DNA of 64,000 nt from Massariosphaeria phaeospora (Eukaryota; Ascomycota; Dothideomycetes; Pleosporales), in contig JAADJZ010000013.1 of assembly GCA_011032825.1 (NCBI GenBank), positions 186,001-250,000 of the forward strand, given 5' to 3'. A model generated the notes under the pieces. The model did no database searches and was not told the origin of the DNA. It was given only the letters and a program-made list of their open reading frames with translations. Below are positions 52,149 through 62,197 of this stretch, one piece after another; the first letter of the stretch is position 1; each line of letters begins with the position of its first letter. A program made the position numbers and the translations under genes.

Positions 52149-54981
52149 TCACACTCGACCCAGCCACAGCCGCCGAATTTCGCGGACCAGCCCGCAACGC
52201 GCCAAAGCGCCCCGCCCTCTACCAGCACCGTCACCCTGATACAGGCGCGCCGTCGCCAGCCTAGCCCTGCGCATCTGCACAATGTCCACATACCGCTCGC
52301 CCAGCAGCGCACACAAGTGATCCAGGTGGAACCCCGCAAACACCGCATCCGCATCCCCCTTCCTCTGCCTCCACCTCTTGACTTCTTCCTCCGACGCCTC
52401 ATCGTCGGCTGCCGGCTCCATGCCCACACAGCGCACGACGTAGATGTCCAGGAGGCTCTGGAACAGCTGCCGGTAAAACGCATCTGTCCACGGGACTCCC
52501 CATTTCGGCAGCAGCCATTGCAGCTCTTGGAGGCAGGCTATGTAGAGCGGGGGTATGGCGGCGGCGGGCGCGAGACGCGATTGGCGGGGGAGGGAGAGCA
52601 GCATGCGCTGCACGGAAGGGGTGTGGTTGAGCGAGGTGCAGTGGTCGAAGAAGGCGGCGAGCTCGGCGCCGCGGAGAGGGGGGGTGGTGGCTAGATTGAA
52701 GTGTGCGCAGGTTGAGGGGAGGAGGGCGTGGAAGAAGCGGTTTGAGGGGGCGCGGGAGGTGGTGTCTGACTGGACGGATTCGTAGATGTGGTTTAGGAGG
52801 CGGATCTTGAAGGTTGTGTTTTGCGTGTGGCGTTTGACAAGGGGGGAAACACTGCAAATGATGAGCGTGCGGGCATGTGTTAGGCGTGTACAACTTACAG
52901 AGTGTCGAACTTGTTCTTGTCGTAGAGGCTCAGACACAGCGCTATAGCGCCGACGTCCGAACTCCCAAGCTCGATACTGCGACTCGCAACCCGCATCCAC
53001 ATATTGTCGATCCTGCTTAGCACCCACGCACTCATACCAGACTCCAGCCCCTGGCTCATAGTCTGCCTCGTGACCGTGCCAGTCGTGGACGCAGCAAGCA
53101 GACACCCCAAAAGCCTCATCTGTTTGTCCGGACTGGCGAAGATGGACAGGCACGGTGCAAGCCTACATACAATACAGTCAGCACCTAGGCGAAAGCGTTA
53201 GAACAGCATTACTCTACGCTGCTTGGAACACCGAGAAAGATACTGGCGTCTGGAGAATGTACGAGCCAATGATTGCTAACGTGCGGTGCTCGACGAATCT
53301 GAACGCGTGCAGAGCGCGGTTGCAAAGACGGATGTCGTGCAGTGCTAAGCTTGCCTGCACGATATTCGTAACAGCAGTGAGTGGCAATGGGCGGTTCCCG
53401 GCGTGCTGCTTGACGAGCTTGTCGCACAGCGCATGCAATGATTTCTTGTACGCTTCTTGACTGGGGTACTGTTTGATCTGGAGCATGAGGTACTCTAACA
53501 CCTCGTCAGCGTTATCAGTCACGTTGAAGAATTCCTGTAAATGGTCCTGCGAGACGACGAGGAGAACCTGCCTCAGATCAGCAACACGACCTAGATTTAT
53601 AGATACAATAAGGAAGGATTACAGCGCGACGGTACCAGTGAGTTGCTTCGCAGCCGTGGTTCCCTTGGTAGCCTTCGCAGTCTTCTTCATCGGGCTCTTC
53701 GTAGTCTTCTTCATCGGGTTCTTCGTCTTCCAGCACATCCTCCTGCATGAAGTCTTCTGTGGAGATACTAATGGGCTGCTCGACCCTATTCCCGAAGCAG
53801 TCAAGCACAGTTGTAAGTTTCAGTTCCTCTTCCTCGACGTCGCGAATCTCGTGGTAGCCTCGCGCTCCGTCATCGTATTCATGCTCTGTTGTCGGCCCGG
53901 ACTTCATCTGCTCCAGGAGGGCTAAGAAGATGAAGTCTCCAGTCTGGGCACATGCCTCCTGCATGTGTAGCGCTTGCTTTAGGTCTCGGGTTTTGAGCAG
54001 GTGAAGTTTCAGATTCGCCTCGGTGTATTGATGGTCTAGTATGTGAATTAGCTGGCCTGGTAGGTCAGCGCAGGTTCCTTCACTCCGCTGATATCTCCAG
54101 GCCAGCAGTAATCTCTCGATGGTTGAGGAGTCGGAAACTAGGCTGGAAAGCGGACCGTTGACATCATCGCAAACCAGGTTGTAGACAAGGATTCAACGGA
54201 TGCCGGACTCGAATGGAAGCACCTACGGGCTTTATTAGCATTGTTCGTCGTTTGGTCTAGGATTGCGAACCTCGTCGTGGGTATCAGGATACCTGGCATA
54301 TTTAGCGGTGGCCTCCTAGCTGCGATGTACATGAGGCTTACCACCACAGAAAAGAATGCGCCCCTTTACGAGTGTCAAAGTATCGCTCCGGATGGTCATA
54401 CAGCTGGGTCCTTACCAGGCCACCCGTGTGAGGTGAGGGAAGGGCCACAACCAGTGTAGCAAACATTCCAGGCACTTTTTCCGCACTGTTCGCGTTAGTA
54501 ACAGAACACGCATTTGGAGAAACACTCACTCCTGATGCGGTTTGAACATTGCACCTTTCTCGTATACCAGCATCTTGTGCAGTTGGGCATGAAATCCAGG
54601 CTTGTCGGAGTTTAACGTCATGTCTTTCGCCACCGCACTAACCGTCTCGCACATAGTGTTCGCCCACATGGGACTGCGGATCTCAAAGCTCTCCGGGTCC
54701 AGTTCCCAAGTCTTCGGTACTGAGCGGTCGATGATTGTGGTGTTTTTCTTACCAAAGGAAGCTTGGTGGCCGACACGGATCAGCAGGCGGGTGTCTTCCT
54801 CTGAGAGCGGTAGTTGGACTTTATGGTTAGCAACGTATACCTCCGGATCAACGATTCGATCCATGGGGTGATGGCCGTAGCTCGGACCTGGCTCATCTAG
54901 GTCGGACAACGCTTCGATCAGGTCCGTTTTCATGATTACCTCCGCGTATTCGTCCTCAAGCTCTTCGTCGCTGGTGTCCAT
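52149..54981 (-). pseudogene. 2-oxoglutarate/Fe(II) dioxygenase-like gene, probably broken
   Basis: Minus-strand exons can be traced: 54981-54530, 54485-54342, 54292-54271, 54222 to about 53600, then to 53218, 53162-52899 and 52851-52149. The N-terminal part is a prolyl-4-hydroxylase-like oxygenase: MLVYEKGAMFKPHQ joined to DAEKVPGMF gives the HxD iron motif, TLVVALPSPHTGG follows, and WYPDTHDEV supplies the distal His. FESGIR then supplies the 2-oxoglutarate Arg and is followed at once by TGA (54195-54193) where family members have Trp. Downstream, after ATHWYRRAVILPY, the frame shifts by one base near 53592-53625 into LGRVADLRQVLLV. A 60-base in-frame pseudo-intron (54197-54138) could bypass the TGA but would remove the Arg. 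The C-terminal ~450 residues are helical and unrecognised. Confidence 0.7.
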
Positions 54982-55330
54982 GCTGATTCTAATCTATTTT
55001 CGATAACGATGGGAAATAATGAAGGGAAAGGGAAGATGGGATTGTTTCGACGAAGGTGGGTTAGACTATCGATGTTTGAGGATTACATCATCGTTCCGGA
55101 AGACGAGACGCGACGCGTTCGTGCGCGAACCACCCGAGAATAGATTAGACGATCCCCACCGATCAAATTATCTCCCTGACGCTTCACACAGCCCAGCCTC
55201 GCATCAATCGCTAGTGTTCGTGGGTGCACCCATATCAGGACTGTTTTCTTCGCTCTGCCGTGCTCATGAGCTGGCCCCTCATTTTCTCCGAGCCCGAAGC
55301 TCACGATGTCGTCGCGAGATTCGCGGCTTC
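54982..55330. other. Intergenic region
   Basis: 349 bases upstream of the dioxygenase-like gene and downstream of the small SVIP-like gene, both on the minus strand. No gene seen. Confidence 0.55.
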
Positions 55331-55802
55331 TCAGTTGTAAGCCCTCAGAACCGCCTGCTCATCCGCATCCCTCCAACCCTTGTTCTCCTTGCTCAGCTCC
55401 TCCAACGGACCCATCTTCTTGCCCTTAGTCGTAGCCGCAGCGTTGCCAGTGCCAGTGCCGTTGGTGCTGCCCTTCTTCTGCTTGCCAGCCATGCGCTGTT
55501 CGGCAGCGAGGCGGCGGCGCTCGCGGGCCTGCACATGAGTGTAAGATACTTGATTCAGACCGCCTACTAACAGACGCGGAGGTGCATAGCTGTGGGGAGG
55601 GCCAAATGCAGGGAGGGAGTCTGCTCGATAGCTAGGATGCTGAATACGTGCGCGCATGACACGGCGGCGCAAACACGTGGGGAAAGAAACCCTTCTACCA
55701 TACCTCCTCACGCTCCTGCTCCATCTTCACGCGCTCCTCCTCCTCCAACTCCGGCGGCGTCGGCGGCCTCGCCTCCTGCGCCTGCGACTGTCCTTGGCCC
55801 AT
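55331..55802 (-). CDS. Small N-myristoylation-type, SVIP-like charged protein (98 aa)
   Basis: Two exons, 55802-55704 and 55528-55331, are joined in phase 0 across a 174-175-base intron. The start MGQGQSQAQ fits an N-myristoylation signal (Gly2, Ser6). It is followed by RPPTPPELEEEERVKMEQER joined to ARERRRLAAEQRMAGKQKKG. This resembles the VCP-interacting motif of SVIP (PPTPDLEEKR...AAERR), which binds Cdc48/p97 and damps ER-associated degradation. The C-terminus is KGKKMGPLEELSKENKGW. The similarity is short and compositional, so function is a proposal. The start gives the compact product; longer N-terminal frames lack an ATG context that makes sense. Confidence 0.65.
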
Positions 55803-56595
55803 TTTCGCGAACGTTCGGCTCGATTCTGGCTGCGGACTCGAAGGAAGCGTGTCGCTGAAGTTGACGCCGGATGTGCGCGCAGGAATCCTGTTCCCAGGTT
55901 TGTTGGGATAGATTTGGGCTGGGTTGTGGGCGGCGTAGCAGCAGAGCTGGTGTTTATTAAACCCCGGAAGGATGCTGAGGTGCTGGTGCCTGGTAAGGCC
56001 GGCGGCATGTGGGGGCTGCAATTAGTGCCACGCGCGGGCACGTGCAGGGTACCTGGCATGCATGCACACGAGAACGATAGATTCCAGGCAATCCTCTTGA
56101 CCAAGTAAGATTTTCCGGCAACAGGAAGGTTGTTCCCTTCTGTCTCCACGAAGCTATACTGTATCTAGTATACGGGGTAATGTCTCCATAAGGCTTGTAT
56201 ATAGACGTCGTATTGGAATCCTTTATAGAGTCCGTACCATGTAGGAGAGAGCCTTAAATTAGGCTACATATCTGCTACCCACTGGACGCTGTCCAAATAT
56301 CAGCTTATGTCTATTCAATCCCTTTGCCTACGCATTACTTTGTATGCTAGATACAGCACCCCTTCGTACACACTACATCACCACATCATAATCAGGCCAC
56401 AATCACGTATACCGATTGCACGTTTTCCGAACATCAGCTTCAAACCAGCATATAGCCACCGAACCTACTTCCGGAAAGGCCAACAAACCCCTCTCTACGC
56501 AACGTAACCACCCCCGCCCATTTCGCCCCCCCTCCGCCAACGCAGCAGCAAACAGGCTCGCTCAACGTCACCCCCCAACAGCCACCCACCCCCCG
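55803..56595. other. Intergenic region
   Basis: 793 bases containing the promoter of the SVIP-like gene and the 3' flank of the F-box-like gene. Only short shadow frames. Confidence 0.5.
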
Positions 56596-58090
56596 CTACT
56601 CAATCGGCTCCGTATCCTCCATCCTCCTGCCCGCCTTGACCTCCACGCCCAAGCGCCCGAAGCTCCGCCAGATCGGCCTGTCCAGCGCCCCGGCCGGCAG
56701 CTGGTGCAGCACCACCGTCTGCAACTTGGGCCACCTGCCGACCGACCGCCCAAACGACACGAAAACGCCCCATTGTTCGATATGCTCGTGCGCGCCGCCT
56801 GGATTCATGACCTCCAGCGTTTGGATGGTGGCGGGCGGGGCTGGGAAGGCTGCGGAGGTGACGCGTCCGTTGGCGGCCTCCTCGACGCTCATATAGGCGT
56901 TGAGAGGGGCGACGAACCGCTGCAGATAGGGGAAGAATTCGAAAGATAGGAGCCTGGGGACGCTATTGAAGTAGCCAAGGAGATCGTGGTTGGCGGCCAT
57001 GCGGTTTTCGATTATGACGCTTTCGAGAGTAGGACCAATTGGCATGGCCAAGCCGATTAAGTTGTCGTAGCAGCCGCGCGCCCAGTCGTCTGCCGTGGCC
57101 GAGTAACAGCGGGTAACGTCGATGTGGATAATAACGTGACGTAGGGTTTCGATGCCGGACACAAGGCTACGAAGCCACCGCCGGAGCGTCCGGCTGTTTC
57201 GTCTTTGAAAATCTTCGAGGTCACAACAGACCGTCAACCGTGCAAGGTGGGGCGAGAAGTGCCAATCGTCTGACCTGAGAAGCTCTCGTTCCAAACTAGA
57301 ATGGTTGAGCGAGTAAGTTCCCAAGGTGGCCTTCTTCAAGTTTGGCGATGACATCCAAGTCCATGCGAGGGTTCCCGGCGCAGAGATCGACTTCAGCTTG
57401 GCTAATCCGGGAATGTCTCCTGGTAGGAAGTGTTCCATCTCTACACCGAAATACGCGGAGATATTGGGGCGAACAGGAAGACGATCCCAACGTGAGCGAA
57501 GAGAGCAAATTGCTTCTAATTTTAACGATCCAAGGTTAGGAGTGAGCATTAGTAGTAGGCCTACGTATGCGGGCTCAGACCCTTGGCCCAACAACGAGGT
57601 CCATTTCTCATTCGTGACCGTCGATTTGCGTACGAGTGACTTCGCCGCCGCAGAGAGCTGTCCGAAGTAGCAGAAGCAGCAGCCTGTGATGCAATCCTGG
57701 TGATGTCCATGCTTGCTTTCCGAGACCAACATATCCAGCGAGAGTATTTTTTCACCCAAGTCCGGCCGGTCGAGGAGCGTACGAGCAAGGAACATGATGC
57801 GGGGCTTCGCGAGATCGTTTCCAGAGACCGAAGCGTGGCGGTGCAGGGTCTGTTGTTCATCATTGTTATAGTAATGTTACAAAAGTAGGCTGTAAACGCG
57901 GCATACCGCGCCATCAATGTGTATGAAAAGCACAAAAGAAGACAGGACATAGTTCGGGGCGTATTACCTCTTGAGCGGGGATCCGCATCGCCTGGAAAGC
58001 GAGCGCGAGGTTGCATAGATCGACGGGGTCGGAGACGTGATAAGCAATTTCGAGACGCAACTCCTCAGCCAGCTCGTTGAGGCGCACCAT
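56596..58090 (-). CDS. F-box-like protein (458 aa)
   Basis: Two exons, 58090-57968 and 57849-56596, are joined in phase 0 across a 118-base GTAATA...CAG intron. The first exon encodes an F-box-like helix set: LNELAEELRLEIAYHVSDPV followed by DLCNLALAFQAMR. Exon 2 continues TLHRHASVSGNDLAKPRIMF then ARTLLDRPDLGEKI, the usual order after the F-box in filamentous ascomycetes. The remaining ~350 residues have leucine-rich spacing (LLLMLTPNLGSLKLE, ATIQTLEVMNPGG) but no clean LRR repeat. F-box proteins recruit substrates to SCF ubiquitin ligases; the target is unknown. Without exon 1 the protein would start at an internal Met and lack the F-box. Confidence 0.78.
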
Positions 58091-58529
58091 GTTGAGACGT
58101 ATCGGGCACGCGTTGACTAGGTAATTGGTAGGGTCCTGATGTTGTTGTGGTGCAAGAAAAGCTCCACCTTGCGTTTGTCATGAAGTGGGGCGTGCGGCTT
58201 GGCGTTCACGTGAGGCGTTGATTCACCGCCTAGGCGACTTGGTACCCCGATCCACGAGAAATGCTTAAATTTGCTTCAGACCAGAGCTCGGATTATTTTG
58301 TGATTCAATTGGGTATTTTTGACTGACGATTGACTGTACGAAAGTACGCAAGTTGAAGATGTTTGAAGTTCAAGATCCATCGGACGCCCGCATTGACTCC
58401 GGACTGGAAAAGCAGGAGGAGGTGAAGAAATTGAAGAAAGACGTGCCCAGCGTGGGTGATGATAACGATAAAACGCTCATGGAGAGAATGCATTGTAGAT
58501 GTACAGTATAAGTGGGTGTTCGTTCATAT
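58091..58529. other. Intergenic region
   Basis: 439 bases between the F-box-like gene's start and the thiolase stop. Nothing supported. Confidence 0.6.
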
Positions 58530-59835
58530 TTAGAGTTGCTCATTGACGAACAAACCTGCCATGCCCATACCCAGTCCAATACACATGCTCGTAAGTAGGA
58601 TCTTCTTCTTCTGTCTCCGCGCTTCGCTCAGACCGGTCACAATCTGTCGTGCGCCGGTGCAGCCGAGCGGGTGACCTAGAGCAATAGCACCGCCGCGGAC
58701 GTTCAGCTTGGCAGAATCAATCTTTAGTGTGTTTTGGCAGTATACCGCCATGGAAGCAAAGGCCTCATTGATCTCAATTAAATCGACATCGTCGAGGCTA
58801 ACGTTAAACTGGGCCAATAGCTTGGGGATTGCGATGGATGGGCCGATGCCCATGATGCGGGGAGCAAGACCGGCGACGGTAGCACCGACAAACTTGGCCA
58901 GTATCGGCTGGCCGAGCTCCTCTGCCTTTGAGCGCTTCATCAGCAATACAGCGGCAGCTCCGTCGGTAACCTGGGACGAGTTTCCGCCCGTCGACTTGTC
59001 GCCGTGGGGCAGGAAGGCTGGGCGGATCTTCTGCAGCGCCTCGAAAGTGGTGCCCCACCGCGGACCCTCGTCCTTGGTCAGGGTGGCCTGCTTCTCCTCG
59101 CCCGTCTTGGGGTCCTTGATGGTGACCTGGATGGGCACGATCTCGTCGGCAGTCCAGCCAGCCTTCTGCGCAACCTCGGCTTTCCTGTACGACTCGGTGG
59201 CGAAGCGATCCTGGACGTCTCGCGGGATGTTGAAGGCGTTGGCCACGTTTTCCGACGTCTGGCCCATGGGCTGCATGCAGTCGTTTGCTTCTGGGTGCTC
59301 GAGGATCTCGTCGACGAAGGGGCGCTCGAGGCGATCGCCGCCCACGGTCATCGACTCGGCACCCACGGCCAGGCCAATCTCAATGGCGCCGGTGGCGATC
59401 TGGCCGGCAATGTCCTGCACCGCCTTGAGGCCGGAACTGCAGAAGCGGTTGACCGACGAGCCAGACGTGGTGTTGGGGAAGCCGGCGGCCAGCATGGCAG
59501 CGCGGTTGTAGTAGGCCGCCTTGGCCTCGGAGACATTGCCCAGGCAGATGTCCTCGACCAGCGCGAGGTCCAGGTTGGCGCGCGCGGCCACCTGCTTCAG
59601 AATCTTGACGAGGATACCGTCGAGCGGCGTGTCCTTGAAGCCGCCCTTGAAGGCCTTTGTGAGCGGCGTGCGGATCGCGAGCGTGATGACAATGTCGTCG
59701 GGGTTCTTGGTGGTGCTGCCAGCCATGCATCAGTACAGTATTGGGGTTTGCAGCGGGCGCGCGGGCTTACATGGCGCTGAGGCCGCTCTGGGCCGGCGAC
59801 AGCTGCGAGACGATGGACTTGAGGCGGTCGGTCAT
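58530..59835 (-). CDS. POT1: Peroxisomal 3-ketoacyl-CoA thiolase
   Basis: Two exons, 59835-59771 and 59715-58530, give 416 residues, the usual length. The N-terminus MTDRLKSIVSQL holds a PTS2 signal: Arg-Leu, five residues, Gln-Leu, which directs import to peroxisomes through Pex7. The catalytic Cys114 lies in NRFCSSGLKAV, His370 in GGAIALGHPLGCTGARQ and Cys400 in MCIGLGMGMAG, so the active site is complete. The enzyme performs the last step of beta-oxidation, splitting 3-ketoacyl-CoA with CoA into acetyl-CoA and a shortened acyl-CoA. The intron directly follows the PTS2 exon, and using exon 1 is required for targeting. Confidence 0.95.
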
Positions 59836-61127
59836 GGTGAGTGCGACAGTGAGGTGTGAGTGTAGAGGTGAAGTGTGAGTGTGGATCGACGAATTGCAGA
59901 GGAGCTGCGGAGCCGTCTTTAACAGCTGTGGGGCCGCGAGCCGAGGTACCTCGGACCGTCGGTCACGGGAACCGGCAATTACGAAAACCTGCACCTGGTG
60001 GCTGTACCGCACATGCACTCGCTGCAACGTCCACCTCACCTTCCCGTACAAAAAGGCTCCGTCTTCCTCATCGTCGCTCGCATCCTGCGTTCCATAGCCA
60101 ACGACATAGCGCCTGTGGGGCACCCATTATGGGTGACCCGCGAAGAAGCTAGCAATGAGCCTGAGCAGCGCTACGGGAAAGTGCCGATTTCAATCCGAAT
60201 AGTGATAGGGTTAGAAAAGAGACGCAACTCGAATGCTAGCCACATACTGGTTACTGGTTGCCTGCAGATAGGAGTAAATGAAGGGCAGGGACACTCCGGG
60301 GTCAACTCCATCCAGACACGTAGCCACGCAGCCAGCAACAGAAAGAAAACGAACTGCACAAGATTCCCCTCGAATTTGGAATAGAAACTTGGGCACTCGT
60401 ACTATGAATAAGCTGGAGAATGGGTATATGGCTCTTACGGAAGTAGAGACTAGTATGTTCAGTTGAGGACAAAGAAACTCCCAGTTCTGACGCTGCAGAC
60501 TTCGTCCCGAGATGGTAATTTTCGCCGGTTCTACTAGGGAGATATACCACATGGCCATGGACGTAGCATTGCCCAAACTCGGCAACTGTGACGCGTTGGC
60601 GAATCAGCGCACCGAACCACCAGTCAGCTATTATTATACCAACTTCCTGTAACACTGCCTTATAGATCTGCCGGCGGGATGACATACGGAAGATGTGGTA
60701 CTGCGCACGATCATGACCACTACCACCCTGAGACGGCAAAAACAGACAAGCGGGAAGCAAAAGACCAGACTGCATGTCCTCAGGCTTCTGTCGTTTGGGA
60801 AGCTAATACCCTAATCCTAGCCACGTCCTCGTACCATGGATCCAGCATGTGATACACAAAGAAATCCAGCCCCCAGGACCATCGATACCAATCAGGGACA
60901 TATTCCGCCTGTGTTCTGCTCAGGTTTCGATTCTAGAGAACACAAGCGTAAGACAGGTGAAGGCAGCACGTTAAGTAAGCGTTAGTGAGAGCAGACTGGA
61001 CTGGCACACAAGTTTACAAACCTGGCCCACCTACCGTACCTTTGACCAGCTTCTTCAATATTTTCAATTATCCTCCGCGACCTTATCCTCCAAAAGCCAG
61101 CCTGCGGGCGGCTCAGTCTTGTTGAAG
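59836..61127. other. Divergent intergenic region
   Basis: 1.3 kb between the thiolase and the Ulp1-like gene. A minus-strand frame at 60302-60775 is without motif. No supported gene; oleate- or glucose-response sites were not identified. Confidence 0.5.
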
Positions 61128-61945
61128 ATGGCCAACCCGACACCCCTCAGCAATCAAGACGAGGTTTGTCTGTATGATCCTTTCCATCGCCGATATCCTA
61201 ACGCTTTCACTTGCAGCTCAACGAACCGGGAACCACTGACGACGCCTCATCGACCGTATCCTCTCTCTCATATGATTTTGACCTAGGAGAAGAGGATGCA
61301 CGGAAGCTCGACGACATCTTGAAGGAATCGAACGAAACGACTGTTCTCTCGCACGAACTACAAATCTCTCATGTGCGGAACATTGTCGGAGACGAGTACC
61401 TGTCCGACATTGACATCCGTTTGTTCTTCAACATGACGGAGAGGGAACGCGAGGGAATGGTGGTGGGCGCTCCACCCGACTGGGGAGTTTGCATCCTCAG
61501 CGAGGACTTCGACATCGGATTCGGTGAACTGATGGAGGAACGAGGGTGCACCCCCGACCGCTTTCAGCGTCTTCTGGTCCCATTCTGCAAAGATCAGCAT
61601 TGGACGTTGGCAATTATCGGTGGCTCCGAACACGCTATCTTCTACTACAACTCCAAGAGTAGGAATGACGCTACGATTGTCAGTGCATTGGGAACGTGGG
61701 TTGGGACGGTCCTGGGACCTTGGTTGGGGACAACGGTGACCTGGTCGATTCACACGATGCAAGCTGTACAGCAGAGCGATGCTTCCTCTGGTGGGGCTTA
61801 TGTTTGCGCCTTCGCTTATGTGGCTAGAGATGGCCGGAAAATAGAGGAACATTTCCCGCTTAATGCAGGACCGAAGCTTAGACGATGGTTTGCCTGCGCA
61901 TTGGATACAGACGGCGAGTCTGCAGGTATGGACTTATTTGAGTGA
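61128..61945 (+). CDS. Ulp1/SUMO-protease-like protein lacking catalytic residues
   Basis: Two exons, 61128-61163 and 61217-61945, are joined in phase 0 (donor GTTTGT) to give 254 residues. The fold signature of C48 cysteine proteases is present: YLSDIDIRLFF, then LLVPFCKDQHWTLAIIG with the His at residue 140, IFYYNSKS, and MQAVQQSDASSGGAYVCAFA near the end. In active enzymes the Asp follows YY and the Cys sits in a Gln...DCG(V/I)(F/Y)VC block. Here Asn157 replaces Asp and the Cys position reads Gly, while His and the oxyanion Gln remain. It is therefore probably a binding-only pseudoprotease for SUMO- or Nedd8-like modifiers. Family call moderate; loss of residues is directly visible. Confidence 0.72.
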
Positions 61946-62197
61946 GCAATGAGAGATACTGGTGGATGAGTGGGGATCGGCCTGCGTGGCGCTGTTTACA
62001 ACGAAAAGTCTTTTCGCGAGCTCATGAATAGCGCCCGGTTTGCGGAACGCATTCTCATTACCGGCTCAGATCTTGGCAGACTGCACTATATCTTCTTTCT
62101 ATGAATCAATAAACAAAAACGTGCCCTCATCCAAATCTGTCGTGTTCTTCACCACCTTTTTCCCTTGAAATACGCTGCCGAAATTTACCCCCTATTA
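61946..62197. other. Convergent intergenic region
   Basis: 252 bases between stop codons of the Ulp1-like and IPA-like genes; nothing seen. Confidence 0.55.

Noticed and set aside
55019..55570. 183-codon plus-strand frame
   Set aside because: Overlaps the SVIP-like gene antisense and has no conserved motif.
60302..60775. 157-codon minus-strand frame upstream of the thiolase
   Set aside because: No family pattern and overlapping open frames on both strands.
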